Below, piece by piece: positions 1-9,655 of a stretch of 64,000 bases of DNA. The stretch covers positions 124,001 to 188,000 of the forward strand of contig CAKSCV010000002.1 of assembly GCA_934444645.1 (NCBI GenBank), read 5' to 3'. Position 1 is the first letter of the stretch; each line of letters opens with the position of its first letter. The notes under the pieces are model-generated. The model made no database searches. It had not been told where the DNA came from and saw only the letters and a program-made list of their open reading frames with translations. The DNA is from an uncultured Eubacteriales bacterium (GTDB taxonomy: Bacteria > Bacillota > Clostridia > Oscillospirales > CAG-382). Made by a program: the position numbers and the translations under genes.

Positions 1-1614
1 CATGAATGCCGCGAAGAGCTTCCGAAAGCGGTGGCAGTCATCAATCCGCACCGTCCGGATAGCCTCTATCCGTTTGCCGAGCTTGCCGGCGTCGGCGTTG
101 TTTTTAAGCTCGTTTGTGCGTTGGAGGGCAACAAAAACATCGCCCGAATCTGTTCCAAATATGCGGATATCGCATCCCTTGGAACGGTGGCGGACGTTAT
201 GCCGATTGTCGGTGAAAACCGCGTAATCGTCAAGCTTGGCTTAGAGCGTTTGGAAAAAACGTCCAACGAGGGGCTATATGCACTGATTCATGCGGCGTTT
301 TCCGAAAAGCATTCCGCAAAAAACCGCAAGCTGAACACGGCCTCCATCGGGTTCGGTCTTGCGCCGCGCATCAATGCTGCCGGACGTATCGGCGATGTCA
401 ACCGCGCCGTCAAACTGCTTATCACAGAAAACAAGCAAGAAGCGACCAATATTGCGGATTATCTTTGTTCAGTCAATCGCGAAAGGCAGCTGATCGAAAA
501 TCAGATTTTCGAACAAGCCGTTGAAAAGCTTGAGAACACGAAGGAATATGAAAACGACAAGGTTATCGTGCTTACATCGGATCATTGGCACTTGGGTGTT
601 ATCGGGATTGTTGCATCAAAGCTGACCGACCGCTATGGACTTCCGTCAATTCTCATCTCTTGTGATGGGGATGTCGGCAAAGGTTCGGGAAGAAGCGTAA
701 AAGGCTTCAATATCAATGAGGCCATTTCACGGTGCAAGGAATATTTGATCAAATACGGCGGACATGAGCTTGCTGCCGGTCTTACAATCGCGCGTGATAA
801 GGTGGATGCGTTCCGCGAAAAAATCAATGCCTACGCCGCCGAAACATTCGATTTCGATAATGTTTCCACAGAGCTTCATGCCGATATGGAGCTGCAAGCC
901 GAGGAATTTTCACTTGAAAACGCTTTGGATTTATTGAAGCTTGAACCGTTTGGCTTACATAACGAAGAACCGTTATTTTATATGGCGGATGTGAGCATCC
1001 GTGAGATTATTTCGATCGGCGAAGGAAAACATATAAAGTTGATTTTGGAAAAAGACGGCGTTATCATAACAGCGGTATATTTTGGAATGCCGAAAGAGGA
1101 GTTCCCGTTTTTTGAAGGAATGCACGCGGATTTTCTTTTTAACATGGGATATAACGACTTTCGCGGCTGCCGAACGGTGCAGATGTTCGTGCGTGATGTT
1201 CGTCCGGAAAGCAAGGCCTATGCCGCAAAGCACCGTTCGGAAACACTGTTTGCGGCGGTAAAAACGGGACTTGTTGCATGCCCGAAGGAACAGATTCCGG
1301 AGCTTATCCAGTTCCGCACGGTTTTTCTGTATCTCAAAGCAACCTTGCGCGAATACGGAAAGCCGCTTGAACTGTTAGTCTTCCGTTCGGCTGCGCGTGT
1401 TTCGACTGACTATAAAACCGTTGTAACGCCGTGCATGTTCAACATTGCCTTGGAAGTCTTCGCTGAAATGAAGCTTATCGAGCTTGAGCGCAAAAGTGAT
1501 CCGGATACGGTGAAAATCACGCTCGTGCCTACAACGGGAAAAGTCGATTTGAATAATTCCGCCTTTTTGAAACGTATCAAAGCAAAATCTGAGGAGCAAA
1601 GTCTATGTCAGTAA
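1..1614 (+). CDS. recJ: Single-stranded-DNA-specific exonuclease RecJ, 3' part
   Basis: The gene is cut by the left edge. Frame 1 is open from the first base, and its first codon (His) appears to be the second His of the DHH metal-binding motif, followed by ECREELPKAVAVINP as in RecJ. Downstream are the ADVMPIVGENR segment and the DHHA1 substrate-binding motif GGHELAAG near base 760, then a C-terminal domain of about 190 residues. RecJ is a 5'-3' single-strand exonuclease of recombination and mismatch repair. The stop overlaps the next gene's start by 10 bases, so the two are translationally coupled. The catalytic N-terminal half lies outside the window. Confidence 0.93.
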   Translation, partial: HECREELPKAVAVINPHRPDSLYPFAELAGVGVVFKLVCALEGNKNIARICSKYADIASLGTVADVMPIVGENRVIVKLGLERLEKTSNEGLYALIHAAFSEKHSAKNRKLNTASIGFGLAPRINAAGRIGDVNRAVKLLITENKQEATNIADYLCSVNRERQLIENQIFEQAVEKLENTKEYENDKVIVLTSDHWHLGVIGIVASKLTDRYGLPSILISCDGDVGKGSGRSVKGFNINEAISRCKEYLIKYGGHELAAGLTIARDKVDAFREKINAYAAETFDFDNVSTELHADMELQAEEFSLENALDLLKLEPFGLHNEEPLFYMADVSIREIISIGEGKHIKLILEKDGVIITAVYFGMPKEEFPFFEGMHADFLFNMGYNDFRGCRTVQMFVRDVRPESKAYAAKHRSETLFAAVKTGLVACPKEQIPELIQFRTVFLYLKATLREYGKPLELLVFRSAARVSTDYKTVVTPCMFNIALEVFAEMKLIELERKSDPDTVKITLVPTTGKVDLNNSAFLKRIKAKSEEQSLCQ

Positions 1615-3848
1615 CCTATGAGGAGCTTGAAAAGCAGCTTGTCGCTGCCAAGCGTCCGTATAATATGGAAAAGATCCGCGCGGCATACGAATATGCCGCT
1701 GCGATGCACGACGGACAGTTCCGCAAGTCCGGCGAACCGTATATTACGCATCCGATTTCGGTGGCAATCATCGTGGCAGAGCTTGCCTTGGATACCGATT
1801 CCATCTGTGCGGCACTGTTACATGATACCATTGAAGACTGTAAAGATAAAACCAATTTGGAGCTGCTAAAGAAAAAATTCGGCGATGAGGTCGCCGAGCT
1901 GGTGGACGGCTTAACAAAGCTTACCGATATCCACTTTGAGAACAAAGAGGATGAAAGCATTGAAAATTTGCGCAAAATGTTTCTTGCCATGTCCAAGGAC
2001 ATTCGCGTGATTTTCATCAAGCTTGCCGATCGCCTGCACAATATGCGCACGCTTTCCGCAAAAAGCGAAGGACGGCAGCGTTCCATTGCACTGGAAACCA
2101 TGCACGTCTATGCGCCGCTTGCACACCGTCTCGGTATCCAGCGTATCAAAAACGAGCTTGAAAATTTAGCACTCAAATACCTCGACCCGATCGGGTATAA
2201 TGAGGTCCGCAAGGATATCGAATACCGTTACGGCCAAAGCAAGGATTTCCTTGAAACTGCTAAAAACCAGGTGACGGACAAGCTAAAGGAAATGGGCATT
2301 AAGTTCACGTTAGAGGGACGTGTGAAGTCGATCTACAGCATCTACAAGAAGATGTACAATCAAAACAAAAGCTTTGATGAGATATACGATTTCTACGCCA
2401 TCCGCGTGATCGTCGATACCGAGCTTGAATGCTACACGGTCTTAGGCGTTATCCACGAAATGTTCAATCTCATGCCCGGCCGGTTTAAGGACTATATCTC
2501 CACGCCGAAGCCGAATATGTACCGTTCGCTGCACACAACCGTCATCGGCAAGCAAGGCATCCCGATTGAGGTTCAGATCCGAACCTGGGAAATGCACGAA
2601 ATTGCCGAATACGGTATCGCGGCGCACTGGAAATATAAATCGGGTGATGTGGATAAAGAGAACATTTCCGAAAAGCTGAAATGGATCAAAACACTCATTG
2701 AAAACGAAAACACGGCAGGCGACGCGGACGAATTTCTGCGCCCGTTAAAAATCGATTTGTTTGAGGATGAAACCTTCATTTTTACGCCGAAAGGCGATGT
2801 TATCAGTCTGCCGTATGGGTCGAACACCATTGACTTTGCCTATTCGATCCACTCCCAGGTCGGCAACAAAATGGTGGGTGCCAAGGTCAACGGCGTTATC
2901 GTTCCGATCGATACGGTGCTTCAAACCGGACAGATTTGTGAAATTGTGACCTCTGCTTCCTCCAAAGGCCCGAGCCGTGATTGGTTAAAAATCGTCAAAA
3001 CCAGTGAAGCAAAAAACAAAATCCGCCAGTGGTTCAAAAAGGAAAAACGCGACGAAAACATCGTCGAAGGCAAAAACGAGATCGACCGCGAATTTAAGCG
3101 TTACGGCAAAAGCTATACCGAAGCACAGAAGAACGAGATTGTCGAGAATGTCGCCAAACGCTCCGGCTTTGTCGATGTGGACGATTTTTACAATAATCTC
3201 GGCTACGGCGGAATGTCTGTGACAAAATTTGCGGCACGCTTGCGCGATGAATTTGACAGGGTCGTCTGTGTTGAGGAAGAAAAGCCTGCCAATCCCATGG
3301 ATGCCATTGTCACGACCGATAAAGATCCGAATCAAGAGAGCAAGCGTCAGAAGGAAAAAGCGACCGGCGCGATACAAAGCGTCATTGTCGACAGCATCGA
3401 TAACTGCCAAGTGCGCTTTGCGAAATGCTGCAATCCGCTGCCGGGCGACAGTATTATCGGGTTTGTTACGCGCGGCTTTGGCGTTTCGGTGCATAAATAC
3501 GATTGCCCGAATGCTGTGGCAGGCCTCAAAAAAGAAGATGAAAAGGATCGTTGGGTCACCGTGCGTTGGTCGCGCGTGTCGCTTGAACAAGGCGAAAATA
3601 CGACAGGCGCCTTCGAAACGCTCTTGCAGATATATGCCAACAGCTCGCTTAGCATTTTTGCCGAGATTTCAGCAATTTTCGCCGAAATGCGCGTGCCGGT
3701 GCATTCCATGAATTCCAAGGAGACCTCAGCCGGCGGCATGATCATCAATTTAACCATTACCTGCCGCAATACGGCACACGTCAATAACATCGTTTCGCGC
3801 CTGAAAAAGATCAAGGACGTTGTCGATGTCACACGAGGGTTTTCCTAA
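1605..3848 (+). CDS. relA: Bifunctional (p)ppGpp synthetase/hydrolase (Rel)
   Basis: 747 residues, the full length of a long RelA/SpoT homologue. It makes and degrades (p)ppGpp in the stringent response. Visible in order: an HD hydrolase domain with HDTIED at about 73-78; the synthetase domain from about 238 (RVKSIYSIYKKM, then DFYAIRVIVD); a TGS domain at about 384-445 (IFTPKGDVISLP); a conserved Cys region (CCNPLPGD); and a C-terminal ACT domain from about 670. The intact HD motif argues for a two-way enzyme rather than a synthetase only. It follows recJ directly. In many Firmicutes an apt gene sits between recJ and relA, and here it does not. dtd follows after 24 bases. Confidence 0.95.
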   Translation: MSVTYEELEKQLVAAKRPYNMEKIRAAYEYAAAMHDGQFRKSGEPYITHPISVAIIVAELALDTDSICAALLHDTIEDCKDKTNLELLKKKFGDEVAELVDGLTKLTDIHFENKEDESIENLRKMFLAMSKDIRVIFIKLADRLHNMRTLSAKSEGRQRSIALETMHVYAPLAHRLGIQRIKNELENLALKYLDPIGYNEVRKDIEYRYGQSKDFLETAKNQVTDKLKEMGIKFTLEGRVKSIYSIYKKMYNQNKSFDEIYDFYAIRVIVDTELECYTVLGVIHEMFNLMPGRFKDYISTPKPNMYRSLHTTVIGKQGIPIEVQIRTWEMHEIAEYGIAAHWKYKSGDVDKENISEKLKWIKTLIENENTAGDADEFLRPLKIDLFEDETFIFTPKGDVISLPYGSNTIDFAYSIHSQVGNKMVGAKVNGVIVPIDTVLQTGQICEIVTSASSKGPSRDWLKIVKTSEAKNKIRQWFKKEKRDENIVEGKNEIDREFKRYGKSYTEAQKNEIVENVAKRSGFVDVDDFYNNLGYGGMSVTKFAARLRDEFDRVVCVEEEKPANPMDAIVTTDKDPNQESKRQKEKATGAIQSVIVDSIDNCQVRFAKCCNPLPGDSIIGFVTRGFGVSVHKYDCPNAVAGLKKEDEKDRWVTVRWSRVSLEQGENTTGAFETLLQIYANSSLSIFAEISAIFAEMRVPVHSMNSKETSAGGMIINLTITCRNTAHVNNIVSRLKKIKDVVDVTRGFS

Positions 3849-3872
3849 TATTTTTCGAAAGGATTTTCTTGC

Positions 3873-4337
3873 ATGATTGCTTTGATACAACGTGTTGCCA
3901 ATGCCGCCGTTACGGTGGAGGACAACCAAATCTCTCAAATTGGCCGCGGCTTTTTAGTTCTCTTGGGCGTTTTTGAAGGCGATACGGAAAACGAAATGCG
4001 CCTGCTTGCAAAAAAAACAGCCAATTTACGCATTTTCACCGATGAAAACGATAAAATGAATCTTTCGCCGTCTATGCTTCTTGAGCGCGGTGAAAGCTGC
4101 GAAATGTTGGTTGTGTCCCAGTTTACGCTGTGTGCTGCGTGCAAGGGACAAAACCGCCCGTCGTTTATGGCGGCTGCCGCGCCGGATAAAGCGAACAAGC
4201 TGTACGAAGAGTTTGTTGAAGAGCTGCGAAATGTTTACGGGTTTACGGTCGGAACGGGCGAATTCGCCGCGCATATGCAGGTTTCGCTTGTCAATAACGG
4301 TCCGGTAACCATTATTTTAGACACGGAAAAGCTGTGA
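3873..4337 (+). CDS. dtd: D-aminoacyl-tRNA deacylase
   Basis: 154 residues, a normal Dtd length. The enzyme hydrolyses D-aminoacyl-tRNA (and Gly-tRNA-Ala) to keep D-amino acids out of proteins. It starts MIALIQRV, carries the SQFTL motif, and ends with the cross-subunit Gly-cisPro motif in NNGPVT, which together define the family. A GAAAGGA ribosome binding site precedes the ATG. It sits between rel and hemZ, a common clostridial order, and hemZ starts 4 bases after its stop. Confidence 0.95.
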   Translation: MIALIQRVANAAVTVEDNQISQIGRGFLVLLGVFEGDTENEMRLLAKKTANLRIFTDENDKMNLSPSMLLERGESCEMLVVSQFTLCAACKGQNRPSFMAAAAPDKANKLYEEFVEELRNVYGFTVGTGEFAAHMQVSLVNNGPVTIILDTEKL

Positions 4338-4341
4338 TTTT

Positions 4342-5835
4342 ATGCGTTTAATCTTAAAGGATACAACCGATACCATCAAGGAAAACTATCTTCAGTCGCT
4401 TGCTCTTCTGTATTTGCCGTGTGAAACGTTTTCGCCGACCGAAGAAGAGGACAAGCTTTTATCGGTTTCAGTAAGTGTCTCGGACGGAGGTTTGACGGCG
4501 GAGCTTTCTTTCAAGTATTATGACAAAACGGCTTGCGCACATCGGTTCGAAACGCTAGCCGACACGCCCGAAGAACCGTTTCGCCTACAGGTGAAACTGC
4601 TTGTCGGCGGCTTGTTTTTGGAAGCTGCAAAAGAACTGTTCGGTTATCTTCCGCCATGGGGCATCGTGACCGGTATCCGGCCGGCCAAGCTCGCGGCTGA
4701 TTATTTGAACAAGTACGGTGACCAAGAGACAAAACGGATTCTATGCGAGAAGTATTTCGTACACCCGAATCGCGCCGACCTTTGCATCCGTACCGCTGCA
4801 AACGAAAAACGTTTGGTCGCACCGCTTTTTGAAAAGCCCTTCGAAAAAACGTGCAGTTTGTATATTTCCATCCCGTTTTGCCCGTCCAAATGCCGGTATT
4901 GCTCATTTGTTTCGGCAACCACACCGCGCTTGTTGGCACTGATTCCGGCGTATTTTGAAAAGCTGCTTGATGAAATCGCATCGATCTCCGAAACGATCCG
5001 AGCACTCGGCTTAAAGCTTTGCAGTGTCTATGTCGGCGGCGGAACACCGGCGGTGTTAAGTGCAGATCAAATCGCCGTATTAACCGAAAAAATCCATCAG
5101 TTGTTCGATATGACCGGCGTTGAATTCACCTTTGAAGCCGGTCGGCCGGACTGCATTACCATCGAAAAGTTACAGGCACTCAAGGACGGCAGTGTCACAC
5201 GTATCAGCATAAACACCCAAACTGCAAACAACGATGTTTTGGCTGCCGTCGGTCGCAAGCATACCTTTGAAGATTATGAAAAATGCATGAATGACGCGCG
5301 AAAGGTTGGCATAAGCTGTATCAATACCGATTTGATTGCCGGATTGCCCGGCGAAACAGCGAAAAGCTTTTGTGAGAGCGTCCGTAAGGTGTGTCAGCTG
5401 TCGCCTGAAAATGTGACGGTTCACGCGTTTACGCTCAAACGCTCTTCGGAGTATAAGACGGCGCACACGGCGCATATTGACAGTGCCTCTCGAACGGCTT
5501 TCGAGATGATTTCGTCTGCCGGCACGTTTCTGACGAATAGGCACTATGAGCCGTATTATATGTACCGGCAGAAGAACACCGTCGGAAATCTCGATAACAC
5601 GGGATTTTCCTTACCCGGTTACGAATGCCTGTACAATATCTATATGATGGGCGAATATCATACGGTGTTTGCCGCCGGCGCCGGTGCCGTCACAAAATAC
5701 GTTTCGCGCGACCGTGAACGGATCGAAAGGACATTTTGCGTGAAATATCCGTATGAATACTTGGATCCCCAAAAATATCCAGGCTTTGATCGCGCGTTTG
5801 CCGAGCATTTCTATCAATCGGTATATGAAAAATAA
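4342..5835 (+). CDS. hemZ: Coproporphyrinogen dehydrogenase-type radical SAM protein HemZ
   Basis: 497 residues. The radical SAM cluster motif CPSKCRYC has its three Cys at about 180, 184 and 187, followed by the glycine-rich SAM motif YVGGGTP, as in oxygen-independent coproporphyrinogen oxidases. The roughly 170-residue N-terminal extension before the cluster is typical of HemZ and separates it from HemN/HemW. Its position after dtd agrees with that assignment. The reaction inferred from the family is oxidative decarboxylation of coproporphyrinogen III without O2. No other heme genes are in the window, so the true substrate role in this organism is not shown. Confidence 0.85.
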   Translation: MRLILKDTTDTIKENYLQSLALLYLPCETFSPTEEEDKLLSVSVSVSDGGLTAELSFKYYDKTACAHRFETLADTPEEPFRLQVKLLVGGLFLEAAKELFGYLPPWGIVTGIRPAKLAADYLNKYGDQETKRILCEKYFVHPNRADLCIRTAANEKRLVAPLFEKPFEKTCSLYISIPFCPSKCRYCSFVSATTPRLLALIPAYFEKLLDEIASISETIRALGLKLCSVYVGGGTPAVLSADQIAVLTEKIHQLFDMTGVEFTFEAGRPDCITIEKLQALKDGSVTRISINTQTANNDVLAAVGRKHTFEDYEKCMNDARKVGISCINTDLIAGLPGETAKSFCESVRKVCQLSPENVTVHAFTLKRSSEYKTAHTAHIDSASRTAFEMISSAGTFLTNRHYEPYYMYRQKNTVGNLDNTGFSLPGYECLYNIYMMGEYHTVFAAGAGAVTKYVSRDRERIERTFCVKYPYEYLDPQKYPGFDRAFAEHFYQSVYEK

Positions 5836-5857
5836 CGGCAAATAAAGGGTGATTGAT

Positions 5858-7516
5858 TTGGCAAAACAGGGCAGTCAGACATTTGTTTTCGGCGCGGTCA
5901 TTCTCATGGTTTCCAACATTCTGGTCAAGATAATCGGTGCTGTTTTCAAGATTCCGCTGACCAACATCATCGGCGTGGACGGCATGGCGTATTTCAATGC
6001 CGCTTACAGCATTTATGTGACGCTGTACAATGTTTCTACCTCCGGGCTTCCGGTTGCCATTTCGCGTATGGTTGCCGCTGAAAATGCCGGAAACAACCTC
6101 AAAGCCGCAAATCGGATTTTTTCGGTTGCATTTCGGCTGTTCTTTTTCATCGGCCTTGCCGGAACGCTCATCATGACTCTTTTTGCTGACCGCTTTGCAG
6201 CTTTTTGCGGAATTGCACAGGCAAAGCTCGCCACGATGGTCGTTGCGCCGACACTCTTTTTTATCTGCCTTTCTTCTGCCTGCCGCGGGTATTTTCAGGG
6301 CTTGCAGAATATGGTGCCGACGGCGGTTTCCAATATCATTGAAGCGTTCGGAAAGCTTGGAATCGGCTTAGCTGCGGCGTGGTATTTTTGTTTAGTCAGG
6401 CAATATCCGCTGCCGCAGGTTGCCGCTTTTGTCATTTCCGGCGTAACCGTCGGTGTTTTTGCCGCGACGGTGTATATTTATATCGAAAAAGCGCGTTTTT
6501 GTCGCTCGGAAGATTTTGTAAAACGCTTAATTGACAGCGAAGCACTTGTGCAATCGCCGCGAAAAAGCATCTTGCGAGAGCTTGTGGTAACAGCCGTTCC
6601 GATCGTGCTTGCGTCCTCCGTGATGGGGCTTACCAATACGGCGGATACCTTTCTTATTGCGCGGCGGCTTGCGGCGGCAGGGCTGCCGGTGTCTGCTGCT
6701 ACCTCTTTCTACGGCACCTATTCGGCGATGACGGTACCGTTATTCAACATGATTCCGCCGCTCATTTATCCGTTTGCCATCGGCATCATTCCGGCACTGT
6801 CCGCATCAATTTCCAAAGGGGATTCCAAAGCTTGCGGCTCACAAACGACCTCAGCCTTTCGATTGGCGGCGATTGTTGCTGTTCCGTGTGCGGTCGGTAT
6901 GTGCGTGCTTTCGGGCAATATTATTTCGTTTTTGTTTTCGGGAAGCCGCCGGGAAATCGCTTTCGGCGAAACGACTGTTACAACGACTGCACTTGCTGCT
7001 GCGGCATTGCGGATCTTAGCACCTGCAGTTTTCTTTCTCGGTATGATCGCCATTACCAATGCGGTATTGCAGGCCTATCGCCAAGAACGCAAGACCATTA
7101 TTTCCACAACGGCCGGAATTGCTGTGAAAATCCTGCTTACCTATTGGCTGTCAGCTCTGCCGGATTTAGGCATCAACGGCGCAGCCTTGGGAACGGCGGC
7201 GTGCTATTTTACCGTTTTTGCATTGAATTTATATTTTGTGATAAGATATACGCACTTTATACCGCGTATCCGGGATGTTTTTCTGAAACCGGCAGTAGCC
7301 GGACTTCTTTGCGGCGCGGCTGCTGTCATAGCAGTAAAGCTGCTTGACGGTCATATACCCGAAAAGCTTGTGACACTTGCGGCGATTCTGCTTGCAGCTT
7401 TTGTATATGGCACGATGTTGTTTATGCTTCGCGGTGTTGCAAGAGAAGACCTCTTGATGCTGCCGAAAGGCGAAAAGCTGTGCCGCGTGTTAGATAAATG
7501 GGGACTGCTTTTGTAA
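5858..7516 (+). CDS. YabM/SpoVB-like MOP-superfamily lipid flippase
   Basis: About 552 residues with about 14 hydrophobic segments, of the polysaccharide biosynthesis/MurJ-SpoVB (MOP) superfamily that flips lipid-linked glycans. The N-terminal region, with NIIGVDGMAYFNAAYSIY and the nearby TSGLPVAISRMV, is typical of SpoVB-like proteins. The position directly before mazG, rqcP, yabP, yabQ and divIC matches yabM of Bacillus subtilis. The chosen start is TTG 5858, because AAAGGGTG at 5844-5851 sits about 6 bases upstream. GTG 5849 lies inside that ribosome binding site. The exact glycan substrate (peptidoglycan or cortex precursor) is inferred only from relatives. Confidence 0.85.
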   Translation: MAKQGSQTFVFGAVILMVSNILVKIIGAVFKIPLTNIIGVDGMAYFNAAYSIYVTLYNVSTSGLPVAISRMVAAENAGNNLKAANRIFSVAFRLFFFIGLAGTLIMTLFADRFAAFCGIAQAKLATMVVAPTLFFICLSSACRGYFQGLQNMVPTAVSNIIEAFGKLGIGLAAAWYFCLVRQYPLPQVAAFVISGVTVGVFAATVYIYIEKARFCRSEDFVKRLIDSEALVQSPRKSILRELVVTAVPIVLASSVMGLTNTADTFLIARRLAAAGLPVSAATSFYGTYSAMTVPLFNMIPPLIYPFAIGIIPALSASISKGDSKACGSQTTSAFRLAAIVAVPCAVGMCVLSGNIISFLFSGSRREIAFGETTVTTTALAAAALRILAPAVFFLGMIAITNAVLQAYRQERKTIISTTAGIAVKILLTYWLSALPDLGINGAALGTAACYFTVFALNLYFVIRYTHFIPRIRDVFLKPAVAGLLCGAAAVIAVKLLDGHIPEKLVTLAAILLAAFVYGTMLFMLRGVAREDLLMLPKGEKLCRVLDKWGLLL

Positions 7517-7543
7517 ATGCAGCTTATAAAAAGGATGGATACT

Positions 7544-8269
7544 ATGAAAGAGCAAATCAAAGCATTCAAAGAAAAGAAAACCTACAATACGGAGGATATC
7601 CGCGAGCTTGTCGAAATCCTTCGCAGTCCGGACGGATGTGCTTGGGACAGGGAACAGACGCATAAAAGCGTGCGCAACGCCATGATCGAAGAAACCTATG
7701 AATTTATCGAAGGGTTGGATAAAGACGACAGGACCTTGATGAAGGAAGAACTCGGCGACGTTTTGTTTCAGGTATTTTTTCATGCACGCATTGCGGAGGA
7801 AAGCGGTAATTTTTCGATGGATGATATCGCAGATGAAGTCTGCAAGAAGATGGTCTTGCGCCATCCGCACGTTTTCGGTGATGTGTCCGTGAAGAATTCC
7901 GGCGAAGTGCTGCAAAACTGGGAAACCATCAAAAAGGCTGAAAAGAGCCGTGACACCTTGGAAAAGCAGTTAGAAAGCGTTTCTTCGGCATTGCCGTCTC
8001 TCATTCGCGCCGAGAAATTGCTGTCGCGCTGCAAAAAAGAGGACATCCCCGTAGAGCGTGACGCATCGGTGTTGATTTCGCGCATTGCGGAAAAAGCACA
8101 GAAATTGACGCCGGAGGCTGACAGCACGCAGATCGGCGACCTTTTGTTTGCCATCATCAATTTAACGTATGCCTTGAAAATCAACGCGGAACAAGCGTTA
8201 TACGAAACGAACAACCGTTTTATCGAAGAAACGGTGAAAAATCACGTAAACACAGAGGAAAAGCAATGA
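7544..8269 (+). CDS. mazG: Nucleoside triphosphate pyrophosphohydrolase MazG
   Basis: 241 residues from ATG 7544, chosen because AAAAGGA lies 8 bases upstream. In-frame ATGs at 7517 and 7535 lie ahead of or inside that site. MazG hydrolyses NTPs to NMP and pyrophosphate. The first MazG domain carries the metal-binding helices with EETYEFIEG and EELGDVLFQ, and a second, degenerate repeat near the C terminus contains GDLLFAIINL and EQALYETNNRF. It corresponds to the MazG part of YabN. The N-terminal methylase domain of Bacillus YabN is absent. The stop overlaps the start of rqcP by 4 bases. Confidence 0.93.
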   Translation: MKEQIKAFKEKKTYNTEDIRELVEILRSPDGCAWDREQTHKSVRNAMIEETYEFIEGLDKDDRTLMKEELGDVLFQVFFHARIAEESGNFSMDDIADEVCKKMVLRHPHVFGDVSVKNSGEVLQNWETIKKAEKSRDTLEKQLESVSSALPSLIRAEKLLSRCKKEDIPVERDASVLISRIAEKAQKLTPEADSTQIGDLLFAIINLTYALKINAEQALYETNNRFIEETVKNHVNTEEKQ

Positions 8270-8508
8270 GACTTGATAAATATTTGAAGGTTACACGCAT
8301 CATCAAACGCCGCACGGTTGCCAACAACGCCTGTGACGCGGCACATGTGATGGTCAACGGCCGTCCGGCAAAGGCGTCGTATGACGTCAAAGTCGGCGAT
8401 ATTATCGCCATCACCTTCGGCGAAAAATTGTTACGGGTTGAAGTAACCGATGTAAAAGAAACGGTTGGTAAGGATCTGGCCGCCACCTTATATCGGGTAT
8501 TGGAATAA
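8266..8508 (+). CDS. rqcP: RqcP-type S4-domain RNA-binding protein
   Basis: 80 residues forming one S4 fold (MRLDKYLKVTRIIKRRT at the start, VMVNGRPAK in the middle). In B. subtilis the orthologue YabO/RqcP binds the 50S subunit and stabilises the P-site tRNA during alanine tailing in ribosome quality control. Its gene order here (after mazG, before yabP) is the same. The ATGA overlap with mazG indicates coupled translation. An Hsp15-like heat-shock S4 protein is the alternative, but context favours RqcP. Confidence 0.88.
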   Translation: MRLDKYLKVTRIIKRRTVANNACDAAHVMVNGRPAKASYDVKVGDIIAITFGEKLLRVEVTDVKETVGKDLAATLYRVLE

Positions 8509-8589
8509 CAAGACCCGTTCGTGCATAATCTGTACAGATAAAGCCCGACACGAGAAGCCTGTCGGATATCGGAAAGGGAGTATCTGGAT

Positions 8590-8868
8590 ATGTCGTTTGA
8601 ATCCTGCGGAAGTGTTACCATCACCGATCGCGCGTCCATTGAGCTTACCGGTGTTTTGTCGGTGGACAGCTTTGACGAAGCTGCCATCACGCTAAACGTG
8701 TCCTGCGGCAAACTGCTCATCGAAGGCGAAAACCTCAAGATTAACGGATTGGATCTCGAAAAAGGCCGTGTGATTGCCGACGGACTCATTAACGCCGTTT
8801 ACTATACCGGTCTTACAGGCGAAAAAAACACCGGCTTTTTGGCACGCTTGTTCGGCAATCGGTCGTAG
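8590..8868 (+). CDS. yabP: Sporulation protein YabP
   Basis: 92 residues, soluble, of the YabP/YqfC family (SLTV-like beta-rich fold). It is recognised from the pattern LTGVLSVDSFDEAAI and the later LLIEGENLKINGLDLEKG, and from its place between rqcP and yabQ. In B. subtilis yabP is made in the mother cell and is needed for spore formation. A GGGAG ribosome binding site precedes the ATG. The 81-base gap after rqcP could hold a sporulation promoter, but I cannot identify one with confidence. Confidence 0.88.
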   Translation: MSFESCGSVTITDRASIELTGVLSVDSFDEAAITLNVSCGKLLIEGENLKINGLDLEKGRVIADGLINAVYYTGLTGEKNTGFLARLFGNRS

Positions 8869-8869
8869 C

Positions 8870-9337
8870 ATGGATATTCTGTTCGGGCGAAATCAATTTG
8901 CGGTATTTCTGTCGTTTTTGGTGTGCGGCGTTTTGGCCGGAATCGGTTTTGATGCGCTGAAAGTCAAACGACATCTGTTCGGCGCACCAAGCGCTGTACT
9001 GTTTATCGATGATTTGATTTTTATGCTATTTTGCGGGATACTGCTTATATTTGATGCATTTGCGTTCAATGACGGGAATTTCAAGTGGTATGAAGTGCCG
9101 TTTATGCTTGCCGGATTTACCGTGTATCGCTTGACGCTGTCGCGTTTTGTGCTCTTTGTCTTTTTTGGCGTGATCGATCTTGTAAAAAAGCTTTTGAAAC
9201 GCTTGCTTAAACCGTTTTTGCGGCTGTTATGCAAAGGCGTTGCCGTTATTTTGGCTTTGCTTCGGCGGCTTCGGTGTAATGCCGCGGTACACCGGCTGAA
9301 AAGACGGTTGAAAAACAATCGTCCCTTATTGGAATGA
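8870..9337 (+). CDS. yabQ: Sporulation cortex membrane protein YabQ
   Basis: 155 residues, starting one base after the yabP stop (TAG C ATG), so translation is coupled. Three to four hydrophobic segments occupy roughly residues 10-95, followed by a strongly basic C-terminal half. This is the YabQ architecture; the protein is an outer-forespore-membrane protein required for cortex synthesis in B. subtilis. The sequence itself is weakly conserved, so the call rests largely on length, topology and synteny. Confidence 0.85.
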   Translation: MDILFGRNQFAVFLSFLVCGVLAGIGFDALKVKRHLFGAPSAVLFIDDLIFMLFCGILLIFDAFAFNDGNFKWYEVPFMLAGFTVYRLTLSRFVLFVFFGVIDLVKKLLKRLLKPFLRLLCKGVAVILALLRRLRCNAAVHRLKRRLKNNRPLLE

Positions 9338-9362
9338 GAAAAAACGGAAAGGATGTGAAACC

Positions 9363-9623
9363 ATGAGCCTTGCAAAAAATATCGCTATGATCCTTATCAT
9401 CATTTTGCTTTTGGCACTCGGCATTCATCAACAATTGAAAATAAATGAGCTGGATAAAACCATCGCTTCATTGGAACAGCAGAATGAAGCCTTAAAATAT
9501 GAGAACGATAAAAAGCAAAACGAACTTGATACGCCGCTTGAAGATCGTATGGAAAAGGAAGCCGGCAGTCTCGGCTATAAGGATCCGAATGCGCAATATT
9601 ACTACAACGATTTCAGCGGCTGA
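9363..9623 (+). CDS. Septum formation initiator family protein (DivIC/FtsB-like)
   Basis: 86 residues: a short cytoplasmic start, one membrane helix at about 6-22, then a coiled coil (INELDKTIASLEQQNEALK) and a tail with GYKDPNAQYYY. This is the FtsB/DivIC topology of the divisome trimer with FtsL and FtsQ/DivIB. The usual gene of this family follows yabQ, as here. The ribosome binding site is GGAAAGGATG. DivIC is the positional orthologue, but the sequence alone does not separate DivIC from FtsL-like proteins. Confidence 0.83.
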   Translation: MSLAKNIAMILIIILLLALGIHQQLKINELDKTIASLEQQNEALKYENDKKQNELDTPLEDRMEKEAGSLGYKDPNAQYYYNDFSG

Positions 9624-9655
9624 ACCGTGCTTTTTATTTGAAAGGATATGAAAAA

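Noticed and set aside
2985..3590. Open frame of 201 codons on - inside rel
   Set aside because: Shadow of the rel coding strand; low-complexity hydrophobic translation, no start signals.
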